A stretch of 64,000 nt of DNA from Mycobacterium senriense (GCF_019668465.1 NZ_AP024828.1:4712001-4776000), one strand, 5' to 3'. Positions 8,982 through 17,794 are shown, counted from the stretch's first letter. Made by a program: numbers and translations. Notes: generated by a model not told the origin, from the sequence alone.

Positions 8982-9485
8982 TTACGCGTAACCCAGCGCC
9001 GCGTTCTCCGAGCGGATGCGCACGGAGAGCACCAACGCATTGGCCAGGCTGAACACGATCGCGGTGAGCCACGCGGAGTGCACCAGCGGCAGCGCGGCCA
9101 CCTCGGCCGCCACCGCGATGTAGTTGGGGTGGCGCACCCAGCGATACGGCCCGCGCTGAACCAGCGGCGCGTCCGGGATCACGATCAGCCTGGGATTCCA
9201 GTGCTTGCCGAGCACGCTGACGCAGCGCCAGCGGACGACCGTGCTGAGCGCCACCACGGCCAGCATCGGCCAGCCCAGCCAACCGATGAACGGCCGACCC
9301 AGGCTCCAGGTCTCGACGATGCACGAGATCAGCAGCAGGGCGTGCATGCTGACCATCGCCGGGTAGTGATCGCGCCCGAACTCCTTGCCGCCGTTTGCCA
9401 TTGACCATCTGGCGTTTCGCTGAGCGACCGCCAACTCGACGAGACGTTCGGCCCCGACGGCGAGAATGAACAGGTAGTAGTACAT
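8982..9485 (-). CDS. ICMT-family membrane methyltransferase, partner of the type III PKS
   Basis: 167 residues from ATG 9485. An alternative GTG at 9503 would overlap the PKS stop by 4 bases. Several hydrophobic helices are present, and the C-terminal half has the isoprenylcysteine carboxyl methyltransferase pattern: GPYRWVRHPNYIAV followed by a downstream RSENAAL segment, which bind S-adenosylmethionine in this family. Bacteria that pair such a protein with a type III polyketide synthase (BpsA-BpsB in Bacillus, SrsA-SrsB in Streptomyces) use it to O-methylate alkylpyrones or alkylresorcinols. That role is inferred here from adjacency and tight spacing. The product would be a methyl ether of a lipid-like polyketide in the membrane. 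Confidence 0.85.
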   Translation of the reverse strand: MYYYLFILAVGAERLVELAVAQRNARWSMANGGKEFGRDHYPAMVSMHALLLISCIVETWSLGRPFIGWLGWPMLAVVALSTVVRWRCVSVLGKHWNPRLIVIPDAPLVQRGPYRWVRHPNYIAVAAEVAALPLVHSAWLTAIVFSLANALVLSVRIRSENAALGYA

Positions 9486-9499
9486 GGCGTCGTCCCCCG

Positions 9500-10609
9500 T
9501 CACCACTGCAGCAATAGCAGCTCGAAGCTGAAACCGGGCCCCATGGCGAGCATCACCCCGAAGGCGCCGTCGCCCGGCGGCGCGGCGACCGTGCGGCGCA
9601 GGACGTCCAGCACCGACACCGAGGACATATTTCCGTTCTCCCGCATGGAGTTTCGGCTGTGCGCGAGGGCTTCGCCGGGCAACCCGATCGCATTCTCGAT
9701 CGACTCGAGGACTTTTGGACCGCCCGGATGACATACCCAGGCCGCGATGTCGGTGACGGACAGTCCGTGATCGGCCAGGAACGCGTCCACCTCGGCGCGC
9801 AGGTAGTCGTCGGCCATCTTGGGGACGTCACGGGACATGACGAGCTGAAATCCGCTGGAGCCGACGTTCCAGCCCATCACGTCGACGGTTCCGGGGACGA
9901 CGCGGCTGCGCGTCGCTAGCACACGTGGTCCTGTTGGGCTGGCGGCCAACGGGACTCGTTCGGCCCCGGTTGCGACGACGGCGGCGGCGCCGTCACCGAA
10001 CAGGGACACTCCGATGAGCGCGGGGACCGAGGTGTCGTCGTGTTGCAGGGTGAGCGAGCACAGTTCGACCGACAGCAGCACGGCGACGTGCCCGGGGTAG
10101 CCGTGCAGGTAGTCGTACACGCGCGCCATTCCGGCGGCCCCGGCCACGCAGCCGAGCCCGAACAGTGGCACCCGTTTGACGTCGGGCCGCAACCCGATTC
10201 GGGTCATCAGCCGCGCGTCGATGGTGGGCACCGCGACTCCGGTGCTGGAGACCATAACGATGGTGTCGACCTCGTGCGGTGCCACGCCGGCGGTCGCCAG
10301 CGCCGACTTGATCGCCCGCTCACCCAGATCGACGGCCACCTCGAGATACGCGTTGTTCGCTTCGGTGAAGCCGGTCAGACTCGGATAACGCGACAGCGGC
10401 AGCGCAAGGCTGCGCTGGTCGACGCCGGCGGTCTGCGCGAAGCGCAGAAATCCCGGATCGGTGAACCCGGTGAGCTCGCGTGCGACCTCGTCCTGGTTGT
10501 AGCGGTGCGGCGTGAAAGCCACCGCGGTACCGGCGATCCGTGGAGCGCCGCGTCCTCGGCCCGCGGCCCGGTGCGGGGAGCTTGAATATGTTGTTGCAGT
10601 CATGCCCAT
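9500..10609 (-). CDS. Type III polyketide synthase (chalcone synthase-like)
   Basis: 369 residues, normal for the family. The catalytic triad is visible: Cys154 in FGLGCVAGAAG, His294 in CHPGGPKV and Asn327 in ENGNMSS; the GDGAAAV and GPGFSFEL motifs are also present. Such enzymes extend an acyl-CoA starter with malonyl- or methylmalonyl-CoA and cyclise the chain to a pyrone or resorcinol. Mycobacterial relatives are Pks10, Pks11 and Pks18, which take long-chain starters. I cannot say which one this matches. The ICMT-type methyltransferase follows directly, forming a two-gene operon. The start is ATG 10609, with a second ATG two codons later. Upstream about 170 bases separate it from the molybdopterin gene. 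Confidence 0.92.
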   Translation of the reverse strand: MGMTATTYSSSPHRAAGRGRGAPRIAGTAVAFTPHRYNQDEVARELTGFTDPGFLRFAQTAGVDQRSLALPLSRYPSLTGFTEANNAYLEVAVDLGERAIKSALATAGVAPHEVDTIVMVSSTGVAVPTIDARLMTRIGLRPDVKRVPLFGLGCVAGAAGMARVYDYLHGYPGHVAVLLSVELCSLTLQHDDTSVPALIGVSLFGDGAAAVVATGAERVPLAASPTGPRVLATRSRVVPGTVDVMGWNVGSSGFQLVMSRDVPKMADDYLRAEVDAFLADHGLSVTDIAAWVCHPGGPKVLESIENAIGLPGEALAHSRNSMRENGNMSSVSVLDVLRRTVAAPPGDGAFGVMLAMGPGFSFELLLLQW

Positions 10610-10778
10610 GCCGACGACGGCCGCCCGGTAAATGGTTCACCGGATCACCGCCGAAGTGAGTTGAACCACAATGGCACAGCCACCGTTAACCAGGAGACAG
10701 GGCACGGGAGGGCACATTGTCAGGCGCGCCCTTTTCGGCGCGAAAGACCCTGCGGGACTAGGGAATCCCCGAGGGCGG

Positions 10779-13013
10779 TCACACGGTTGGCGCAGGCCGG
10801 AAGCGGGTGTGATCGTCGATGATCGTGACCGGGATACCATTGAGCACGCCGTTGCCGGAGGGCTCGTCGATAAACGTGGGTGGGGACAGCACATTCGTGT
10901 TGGCACCCGGCGAGCCGTTGGCCACCGACATGCGCGTGCCCGGCTTGCCGTGCCCCCAGCCGTGCGGCATCGAGACCACTCCGGGCCTGATGGCTTCGGT
11001 GACCTCGACGGGAACCTTGATCTCGCCGGCCTCCGATTTCACCGTCACGATGTCGTTGTCGGTGACGCCGCAGCGGGCCGCGTCGTCGGGATGGATCAGC
11101 AACGTGCACCGGTCTTTTCCCTTCATCAGCGCGGGCACGTTGTGCAGCCAGGTGTTGTTGGATCGCAGGTGCCGGCGGCTCACCAGGACCAGCGGCTCGG
11201 CGGCCCGCTCCATGCGTGCGGCCAGCCGCGGCAGGTCATCGAGCAGGTATTGCGGGGCGAGCCGGATCTTCTTGTCGGCGGTGCCGAGGATGTCGGGCAC
11301 CTGCGGCACCATGGGCCCGAAGTCGATGCCGTTCGGGTTGGCCTTGAGCAGGTCCAGCGTCAGCCCACCCGGGTTCTTGCCGTACTGGTCGCCGAAGGGC
11401 CCGGTGCGCAGCGTGAGGTCGAGCATTCGCTCGGGTCCGCCCTGGTCGTAGAGCTTGCGGATCTGTCCACCGTCGAGGCCCTGCGTGAACGCCAGGTAGT
11501 CGAAGAAGCCGTCGTCGATGGCCGCGACGTCCACGTCCTCGGCCGGTGTGCCGGTGCACAGGCCGGTCAACCGGATCAGGATCTCCCATTCGTGCGGGCG
11601 ATCGCCCGGATCGAACACCGGGGCAGAATAATTCGCGATGCTGTGGATGGCGAAGAGCAGGATCAGATCGTCGTGGTGCGGCTGCTCGAGCGGGGACAGG
11701 CCGGGCAGGATCACGTCGGCGTGCCGCGTGGTCTCGTTGAGCCAAAGGTCAACGGAGATCATCGCTTCCAGCATCGGCAGCACTTCGTCGAGTTTGTCGC
11801 CGGCGGGTGTGGACAGCACCGGGTTGCCCGCGACCGTGATCAGCGCCTTGAGTTGACCGTCGCCCGGGGTGGCGATCTCCTCGGCCATGCACGACACCGG
11901 GGCCTGACCGAGCACCTCCTTGGCGCCGCGCACCCGGGTGTGCCAACGACCGAATTCCGCTGCGCCGTCTTCCAGCCCGGGCAGCGGCTGGGCGGTGATC
12001 GACCAGGCCGCCGGCTTGGGGAACATCGCGCCCCCGGGTGCGTCGAAATGGCCGGTGAGGATGTTGACGGCGTCGACCAGCCAGCTGGCGAGGCTGCCAA
12101 ACTCCTGATTGCACAGCCCAATTCGGCCGTATACCACCGACTTCTCGGTGCTCGCGAGCTCGCGGGCCAGCCGGCGGATGCGGTCTTCGTCGATGCCGGT
12201 GACCGCGCTGACCCGTTCCGGCGGCCAGTCCGCGACGGCTCGCCGCATGACATCGACACCGTCGACGTGCGGCCCCGGTCGGATGAGGCCCTCGTCGAAG
12301 AGGGTATGCGCGACGGCCAGCAACAGCGCCGCGTCGGTTCCCGGCACGATGGGAAGCCATTCGTCGGCGCGTGCGGCGGTCAGGGTGCGCACCGGGTCGA
12401 TCACGATCACTTTGCCGCGTTTGCGAATCCCGTCGATCAGACCCATCACGTTGGGCGCCGCCAACAGTGAACCCTGCGATGCCGCCGGGTTGGCGCCCAT
12501 GATCACCAGCAGGTCGGTGCGTTCGATGTCGGGCACCGGGAAGTTCCACCACAGGCCGTACATCAGGTGCGACGACAGGTTCTTCGGCCACTGGTCGACC
12601 GTGCCGGGCGAATACGTGATCGGCATGCCGGACATGCCCATCAGCACGCCCGCATAGCGGGCCAGTGAGAACGAATGCGCCAGTGGGTTGCCGGTGTAGG
12701 CGGTGACCGCGCCGATGCCGTACTTGTCGATCACCGGGGTCAGCAGTTCGGTGCAGCGGCGAAACGCCGCGTCCCAGCTGACTTCCCGCCATTGGCCGTC
12801 GACCTTGATCATCGGCTGGCGGATGCGGTCCGGATCGTCGTGCAGGGCCGCAAGCGAGGTTCCTTTGGGGCACAGATGCCCGCGGCTCCACACGTCGTCA
12901 CGGTTGCCGCGGATGCCGGTGACATGGGCGTCCTCGACACGAATTTCCAAGCCGCACATGGCTTCACACAAGGGACACGTGCGCAGGTGCGTCCCGTCTT
13001 CGCCCGGTGTCAT
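10779..13013 (-). CDS. Molybdopterin-dependent oxidoreductase (formate dehydrogenase/DMSO reductase superfamily)
   Basis: 744 residues from ATG 13013; an in-frame extension to 13055 exists but the shorter start begins right before the cofactor motif. The N-terminal CPLCEAMCGLE and a later CPKG give the four Cys of a [4Fe-4S] cluster. The body has the molybdopterin-guanine-dinucleotide domains (GANPAASQGS, VIDPVRT) and a C-terminal MGD-binding barrel (HLRSNNTWLHN). It resembles the uncharacterised M. tuberculosis oxidoreductase Rv0197 in size and motifs. No Tat signal is present, so it is probably cytoplasmic. No electron-transfer subunit is adjacent; the next upstream gene encodes a PPOX-fold protein on the same strand. 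The substrate is unknown. Confidence 0.88.
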   Translation of the reverse strand: MTPGEDGTHLRTCPLCEAMCGLEIRVEDAHVTGIRGNRDDVWSRGHLCPKGTSLAALHDDPDRIRQPMIKVDGQWREVSWDAAFRRCTELLTPVIDKYGIGAVTAYTGNPLAHSFSLARYAGVLMGMSGMPITYSPGTVDQWPKNLSSHLMYGLWWNFPVPDIERTDLLVIMGANPAASQGSLLAAPNVMGLIDGIRKRGKVIVIDPVRTLTAARADEWLPIVPGTDAALLLAVAHTLFDEGLIRPGPHVDGVDVMRRAVADWPPERVSAVTGIDEDRIRRLARELASTEKSVVYGRIGLCNQEFGSLASWLVDAVNILTGHFDAPGGAMFPKPAAWSITAQPLPGLEDGAAEFGRWHTRVRGAKEVLGQAPVSCMAEEIATPGDGQLKALITVAGNPVLSTPAGDKLDEVLPMLEAMISVDLWLNETTRHADVILPGLSPLEQPHHDDLILLFAIHSIANYSAPVFDPGDRPHEWEILIRLTGLCTGTPAEDVDVAAIDDGFFDYLAFTQGLDGGQIRKLYDQGGPERMLDLTLRTGPFGDQYGKNPGGLTLDLLKANPNGIDFGPMVPQVPDILGTADKKIRLAPQYLLDDLPRLAARMERAAEPLVLVSRRHLRSNNTWLHNVPALMKGKDRCTLLIHPDDAARCGVTDNDIVTVKSEAGEIKVPVEVTEAIRPGVVSMPHGWGHGKPGTRMSVANGSPGANTNVLSPPTFIDEPSGNGVLNGIPVTIIDDHTRFRPAPTV

Positions 13014-13064
13014 CCACCCACTGTATTCCGCTACCGCGGGTAGCGGAAGTGTCAAGATTCGGGC

Positions 13065-13490
13065 TCAGCCCGCCCAGGGCCCGATGCCGCCGACCTTGTC
13101 GATGCGGATGTGGGTGAGATAGCCCGGAGGCGCGTTGTCCGGCGGGAATTTCGTGTTCGGGTCGCCCAGCACCGGATTGAGCTCCGCCAGCACTTCGGGG
13201 GCGCCGCCCTCGGTGATCCGGGCGGTCCCGGTGAGCGAGAGGTATGGTCGCATCCCCTGGCCCGCTGCGTCGAGCGCCACGATCGTCACGGCGACGCGGG
13301 GATCGTTGCGGATGTTGCGGACCTTCTTGTGTTCGGAAAGGTGGGCGCTGACGAGTTCGTCTCCGTCGGGCGTCGACCGCAGCGCCACCCAGACCACGCT
13401 CACCTGGGGGCTGCCGTCGGGATTGATGGTGACCAGAGTGGCATCCGCGCCTTTCCCGATGAGGTCGCGGGCGGCGTCGTTGAGTTCCAT
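13065..13490 (-). CDS. PPOX-class split-barrel protein, probable F420- or FMN-dependent
   Basis: 141 residues from ATG 13490. It has the pyridoxamine-phosphate-oxidase-like split barrel: ATLVTINPDGSPQVSVVW near residues 17-34, then HKKVRNIRNDPRVAV and YLSLTGTARI. Mycobacteria carry many such proteins that bind F420 or flavin and reduce assorted substrates (the Rv1155 and Rv2074 group, among others). Which cofactor this one uses cannot be decided by eye. It lies 51 bases upstream of the molybdopterin oxidoreductase on the same strand and may be cotranscribed with it, a possible redox pairing that is only suggested by position. Confidence 0.85.
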   Translation of the reverse strand: MELNDAARDLIGKGADATLVTINPDGSPQVSVVWVALRSTPDGDELVSAHLSEHKKVRNIRNDPRVAVTIVALDAAGQGMRPYLSLTGTARITEGGAPEVLAELNPVLGDPNTKFPPDNAPPGYLTHIRIDKVGGIGPWAG

Positions 13491-13594
13491 GCGTCGTTCT
13501 ACGCCCGCGCGCGGCTTTTCATTCCCGGGCGCCCCCCGGCGGCGACAGAGCGATGGCCCGGCCACGCCTGTGACCGGGCCACCATCGAGTGCCG

Positions 13595-13828
13595 CTACTG
13601 TTCGGCTTTCTGGCGAGCTTCGTTGATTTCGGCAGCCTTACGGGCGCTTTCGGCTTCGGCCTCTTTCTGGGCGGCCTCTCGTTGCGCGTCGGCCTTGTCC
13701 TGCTGAGCCTGGCCCTCACGCATCAGGTCGTCACGCCCGGCGACCGCGCCGGCGACTTCCTTGACCTTGCCCTTGACACCTTCGACGATGCCCTCGATGG
13801 CTTCTTCGGGACCACTCTTGTCCGACAT
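13595..13828 (-). CDS. CsbD-like small stress protein
   Basis: 77 residues, highly charged and helical. The N-terminal half (EAIEGIVEGVKGKVKEVAGA) has the CsbD pattern found in general-stress proteins of Gram-positive bacteria. The C-terminal half is an Ala/Glu/Lys/Gln-rich probable coiled coil (QREAAQKEAEAESARKAAE). The start is ATG 13828 with a strong GGAGGGAGAG site. CsbD-type genes are typically under stress sigma factors; a candidate SigF-like promoter lies 55-80 bases upstream and is listed separately. The molecular function of the family is unknown. Confidence 0.85.
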   Translation of the reverse strand: MSDKSGPEEAIEGIVEGVKGKVKEVAGAVAGRDDLMREGQAQQDKADAQREAAQKEAEAESARKAAEINEARQKAEQ

Positions 13829-13882
13829 GCGCTCTCCCTCCGTGTGGCGCACAACGCCCGTGTCGTGCGCTCGCCACCTTTA

Positions 13883-13908
13883 TTGCCCAACCGGTGCATT
13901 GTCGAAAC
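13883..13908 (-). promoter_or_regulatory. Candidate SigF-type promoter for the CsbD-like gene
   Basis: Read on the minus strand, GTTT (13908-13905) is followed after 16 bases by GGGCAA (13888-13883). Mycobacterial SigF promoters have GGTTT, 15-17 bases, then GGGTAT, so the -35 core and spacing fit and the -10 matches 4 of 6. It would start transcription about 45 bases before the ATG. This is a match by eye, and chance occurrence is possible. The rest of the 295-base divergent interval 13829-14123 shows nothing else I can name. Confidence 0.35.
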
Positions 13909-14123
13909 GTGGACGACGAGTAGCCTTCGCCGCAGCCGTGACCTGACGGTTCATCGCCGCCAAGAACTAACCGGGGGGATAGCCCGATTACCTTGCCGGA
14001 CAACATCACTGATCGCCCTCCGGCGACTCCGTCGACCGCTGCGCCGCCTTATTTCCGCACCGTCACCCGATGCGCCTACGCTGGTGGGCCGAGGTTTCGG
14101 CGACGGCGCGAGGAGTCGTGACG

Positions 14124-14576
14124 GTGGAGATGTGGGAAGTGGTGGCCCGCGAGCGAATCCGGGACACGTTAGCGCGTTACAACTGGTCCGGTGACGCCGG
14201 CCGACTCGACGGACTAGCGGAGACGTTCTGCGTCGACGGCGTCCTCGAGCTCCGGGGTTTCGCGCCGCTGCGCGGGCGGTCGGAGATCGCGGCCTTCCTG
14301 GGGGGTGTCACCGGGAAGGTTGCCGCCGGGGCCGGCGTCAAACCGATTGTGCGCCATAACGTCGCGAACGTGTTGTTCACCGAGGTGGCGCCCGGCCAGG
14401 CCCGGGTCGACTCCTACTTCACCGTGGTCACCCATATCGGGCTCGACCACTGCGGCCGTTACCGCGACCTCCTGGTGCCCGAAAATGACGCCTGGCTGAT
14501 CAAGCACCGCAAGGTCTCGACCGATTGGGCGGCGCCCGACTCCGCGATGGCCCGCGACGCCTCCGGTGCGCAATGA
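14124..14576 (+). CDS. SnoaL-like / NTF2-fold small protein
   Basis: About 150 residues from GTG 14124, placed 8 bases after AGGAG; an ATG two codons later and an in-frame GTG at 14118 are alternatives. The pattern ERIRDTLARYNWSGDAGRLD, then FCVDGVLELRGFAPLRGRSEI and a C-terminal KHRKVSTDWA, is the SnoaL_4-type alpha+beta cone fold. Members act as ketosteroid isomerase- or dehydratase-like enzymes or as binding proteins. No catalytic assignment is possible here. Downstream, 80 bases away, lies a DoxX-like membrane protein on the same strand. Confidence 0.8.
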   Translation: MEMWEVVARERIRDTLARYNWSGDAGRLDGLAETFCVDGVLELRGFAPLRGRSEIAAFLGGVTGKVAAGAGVKPIVRHNVANVLFTEVAPGQARVDSYFTVVTHIGLDHCGRYRDLLVPENDAWLIKHRKVSTDWAAPDSAMARDASGAQ

Positions 14577-14656
14577 CCATGTCCTCGGCGGCACACCAAA
14601 ACTATTGTCCGCGTTAGCCTTCCACGCCAGACCGGGGTAACCGGGAAGGACCGATC

Positions 14657-15085
14657 ATGGCCGCATCCGACACCGACCGCGCGCTGGCGTATCTGCTGGT
14701 TCGGCTGACCATCGGGGCCAGCCTGTTCGGCCACGGTCTGGTCCGGATGCCGAAGCTGGCCGCGTTTCACGCGCAGATGATGGGCGAGTTCACCAAGTCG
14801 ATGCTGACCCCCGTCGGAGTCTCGGCGTGCAGTTACACGCTGCCCTTCGCCGAGCTGATCATCGGGGCGCTGCTGCTGGCGGGGGCGCTGACCCGCGTGG
14901 CCGCCCTCGCCGGCGGACTGGTGATGATCGTCCTGGTCCTGGGCGCGACGTCGATCGAGCACTTCAACGTGATCGGCGACCAGCTTGTGCACGCGCTGTT
15001 TCTCGTCGGGGTGATTGCCTTCCACGGCCACAACCGCTACTCCGTCGACCGCCTGATGGCCGGGCGCCGGTCCATCGGCGCATAA
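14657..15085 (+). CDS. DoxX-family membrane protein
   Basis: 142 residues with four hydrophobic helices: around residues 11-30, 60-78, 82-98 and 105-125. The sequence LVRLTIGASLFGHGLVRM matches the DoxX/thiosulfate:quinone oxidoreductase-subunit-like family, whose mycobacterial members are linked to thiol and redox homeostasis in the membrane. The start ATG has GGAAGG about 8 bases upstream. It follows a SnoaL-like gene and precedes a 210-base interval before the WS/DGAT gene. The exact function is unknown. Confidence 0.85.
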   Translation: MAASDTDRALAYLLVRLTIGASLFGHGLVRMPKLAAFHAQMMGEFTKSMLTPVGVSACSYTLPFAELIIGALLLAGALTRVAALAGGLVMIVLVLGATSIEHFNVIGDQLVHALFLVGVIAFHGHNRYSVDRLMAGRRSIGA

Positions 15086-15296
15086 CCGGCGACCCGCCGA
15101 CCGCACCGGGCGTCCGCCGAGTGGCGATCTCGTTAAATATACCGGCGTCATGTTTGCCCAGCGCCATCCACCGGCTACACATAAAAGTCACATCAGAACA
15201 GTGCGGCCTCCCCGATCGTGCGTCCCCTCAGGAGCTCCGGGATGACCGTGGGTCACGTGACCAGGGGTCATGGTCGCGCAAAAGAGACGAGCAGGT

Positions 15297-16691
15297 ATGC
15301 AACGACTCAGTGGGTTAGACGCGTTCTTTTTGCATCTGGAAACGCCGACGCAGCCTTTGAATGTTTGCTGCGTTCTGGAGCTGGACCCCATGGCGATGCC
15401 GGGGGGCTACACCTTCGATCGCTTCCGTGCGGCGTTGTCGGGGTGGTTGGACGCCGTGCCCGAATTCCGCCTCAAGCTGGCCGACAACCAACTGAACTTC
15501 GACCATCCGGTTTGGGTGGACGACGATCGCTTCGATCTCGCCCGCCACCTTCACCGAGCGGCCCTGCCGTCGCCGGGCGGTCCCAGAGAGTTAGCGGACA
15601 TCTGCGGCCACATCGCTGGGCTGGCGCTCGATCGTGATCGTCCGCTGTGGGAGATGTGGGTGATCGAGGGCCTGCACGGCAGCGACGCGCTGTCCGTCGT
15701 CCTCAAGGTCCATCACGCGGTGGTCGACGGCGTGGGCGGCGCCAACCTGCTCGCGCAGTTGTGCAGCGCCGCGCCGGACGCCCCGCCACCGGAACCGGTC
15801 CAGCGTACCGGCGCGGCGAATCCGCTGCGCATTGCCGCGAGCGGACTGATCGGGGCGGCGTTGCGGCCGTGGCGGCTGGCCAGGGTCGTGCCGGCAACGG
15901 CGCTGACCCTGGCGGAGACGGTGTTGCGCGTCCGTGGCGGTGGGCACACCATGGCAGCCCCGTTCGCAGCACCGCCAACGGCGTTCAACGGCTCGTTCAC
16001 CCGGCGCCGCAACGTCGCCCTCACCAGCGTGGACCTCGAGGACGTCAAATCCGTCAAACGCCGGTTCGGGGTGACGGTCAACGACGTCGTGACGGCGCTG
16101 TGCGCCGGAGCGCTGCGCCAGTACTTCCAGGACCGCGACGCGCTGTCGGACCTGCCGCTGGTCGCCAGCGTGCCGGTGTCCGTTCGCGACAAATCCACCC
16201 GGAGCGGCCGCAACCAGATGACCTGGATGCTCTGCCGGCTCGAAACCCACATCGACGACCCCGTCGAACGGCTGGCCAGCATCGCCGGCGGAAACGCCGC
16301 GGCCAAGGACCACTCCGCCGCGCTGGGCCCGACCCTGCTGCAGGACTGGACACAGGTGGCCGGGCAGACCCTGTTCGACGCCGCAAAGAAACTGCTGCCG
16401 CGCATACCCCTGCCCAACAACCCGCCGCACCACCTGGTGATGTCGAATGTCGCCGGCCCGCAAGACCAGCTCTACTTCCTGGGGTGCCGCCTCGATGCGA
16501 TCTATCCGCTCGGCCCGATCATCGCCGGCGCCGCGCTGAACATCACGGTGATGTCGCTCAACGGCCGACTGGGCATCGGCATCATCTCCTGCCCGGACCT
16601 CGTCCCGGACCTGTGGGACCTCGCCGACGCGTTCCCGGCCGCACTCAAAGAACTCATGAATTGCGGCGAGTCCGCGGGCAGCCCCCTCTGA
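15297..16691 (+). CDS. Wax ester synthase / diacylglycerol acyltransferase (WS/DGAT)
   Basis: 464 residues from ATG 15297, which begins with the usual QRLSGLDAFFL. The acyltransferase motif HHAVVDG is at residues 139-145, and NDVVTALCAGALR and the C-terminal NVAGP segment are also typical. These enzymes esterify a fatty acyl-CoA to diacylglycerol or a long-chain alcohol to make storage lipid. Mycobacteria have about 15 paralogues (tgs genes), and I cannot name the exact one. It is followed after 60 bases by an alpha/beta hydrolase on the same strand, a common mycobacterial arrangement. Confidence 0.92.
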   Translation: MQRLSGLDAFFLHLETPTQPLNVCCVLELDPMAMPGGYTFDRFRAALSGWLDAVPEFRLKLADNQLNFDHPVWVDDDRFDLARHLHRAALPSPGGPRELADICGHIAGLALDRDRPLWEMWVIEGLHGSDALSVVLKVHHAVVDGVGGANLLAQLCSAAPDAPPPEPVQRTGAANPLRIAASGLIGAALRPWRLARVVPATALTLAETVLRVRGGGHTMAAPFAAPPTAFNGSFTRRRNVALTSVDLEDVKSVKRRFGVTVNDVVTALCAGALRQYFQDRDALSDLPLVASVPVSVRDKSTRSGRNQMTWMLCRLETHIDDPVERLASIAGGNAAAKDHSAALGPTLLQDWTQVAGQTLFDAAKKLLPRIPLPNNPPHHLVMSNVAGPQDQLYFLGCRLDAIYPLGPIIAGAALNITVMSLNGRLGIGIISCPDLVPDLWDLADAFPAALKELMNCGESAGSPL

Positions 16692-16751
16692 GCGGCCCGG
16701 TGAGCGGAACCCCGTCCACCTTTGCCGCCACGGCATGGCAGGGTGACATCC

Positions 16752-17633
16752 GTGGCAGACACATCTGAATCGACGACCATCGCAGCGGACGACCTGCGTG
16801 AAGTCGGCCTGGAAAAGGGCGCTTTGCGCTACTACGACACCGGCGACCCGGAATCTGGTCCGGTGCTGCTGTTCCTGCACGGGTCAGGGCCCGGCGTCAC
16901 CGGGTGGCGGAACTTCCGTGGCGTGCTGCCCGCCTTCGCCGCCCACTTCCGGTGCCTGATCCTGGAATTCCCCGGGTTCGGGGTCAGCGACGACTTCGGC
17001 GGCCATCCGATGGTCACCGCCTTCGGTACGGTGTCGCCGTTCCTGGACGCGCTGGGCGTCGACAAGGTGCTCATCGTCGGCAACTCGATGGGCGGCGGCG
17101 TCGGCATCAACTTCGCCACCCACAATCCGGACCGCGTCGAGAAGCTGGTGACCATCGGCGGCATCGGCACCAACATCTTCAGTCCCAGCCCGAGCGAAGG
17201 CATTCGGCTGCTGCAGGAGTTCGTCGAGGACCCCACGCGGCAACGGCTGGTCGACTGGCTCAAGTCGATGGTCTACGACCAGGCGCTGGTCACCGAACAG
17301 CTGATCGAGGAACGCTGGCAGCTGGCCACCGACCCGGACACTCTGGCCGCGGCCCGACGCATGTACGGCAAGGCGGCGTTCGCCGGGATGAACGCCGCGC
17401 TGAACGCCTCCGACCGGCCGCTGCCATGGGCGACCATGCACAAGCTCACCGTGCCCACTCTGCTGACGTGGGGCCGCGACGACAGGGTGAGCCCGCCGGA
17501 CATGGCGCTGATCCCGATGCGCACCATTCCCAATGCGGAGCTGCACATCTTCCCCAACTCGGGGCACTGGGCGATGATCGAGGCAAAGGACGCGTTCGAA
17601 AGCACCGTGCTGGCGTTCCTGTCACGCGGTTAA
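16752..17633 (+). CDS. HsaD/MhpC-like C-C bond hydrolase (alpha/beta fold)
   Basis: 293 residues from GTG 16752. The oxyanion region HGSGPGVTGWRNF near residues 43-55 is typical of meta-cleavage-product hydrolases such as HsaD and BphD. The triad is readable: Ser112 in GNSMGGG, Asp243 or 244 in GRDDRV, and His272 in NSGHWAMIE; HsaD has Ser114, Asp241 and His269. These enzymes cleave the ring-opened product of extradiol dioxygenases. An HsaC-like extradiol dioxygenase lies 5 kb to the right, so a functional link is plausible though the genes are separated by an opposite-strand operon. Its own operon partner is the WS/DGAT gene. Confidence 0.85.
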   Translation: MADTSESTTIAADDLREVGLEKGALRYYDTGDPESGPVLLFLHGSGPGVTGWRNFRGVLPAFAAHFRCLILEFPGFGVSDDFGGHPMVTAFGTVSPFLDALGVDKVLIVGNSMGGGVGINFATHNPDRVEKLVTIGGIGTNIFSPSPSEGIRLLQEFVEDPTRQRLVDWLKSMVYDQALVTEQLIEERWQLATDPDTLAAARRMYGKAAFAGMNAALNASDRPLPWATMHKLTVPTLLTWGRDDRVSPPDMALIPMRTIPNAELHIFPNSGHWAMIEAKDAFESTVLAFLSRG

Positions 17634-17683
17634 GGCAGCGGTGATCGCGAGCGCGGCGAAGCCGGGCGAGCGGGTTACCGCAA

Positions 17684-17794
17684 TCAGCTCTGTGCCGCAA
17701 GGCCTTTGGTCAACAGGGCGAGCGCGTCGGGGTTGCCGTCGAGCACTCGGCTGGTGCGGGTGGCGATCTGCCAACGGTCGTCGATGGCGGTCAT
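17684..17794 (-). CDS. Very short ORF (36 residues) at the 3' end of the BVMO/SDR operon
   Basis: A 36-codon ORF starting ATG 17794, 10 bases after the stop of the mycofactocin-type SDR. It has a good ribosome site (GAGGAGA, about 5 bases upstream). The product reads as one or two amphipathic helices (DDRWQIATRTSRVLDG, then DALALLTKGLAAQ) without Cys, membrane segment or signal. Coupling to the upstream genes and the ribosome site argue that it is translated. I do not recognise it. The alternative is a chance frame within the operon trailer. Confidence 0.5.
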   Translation of the reverse strand: MTAIDDRWQIATRTSRVLDGNPDALALLTKGLAAQS

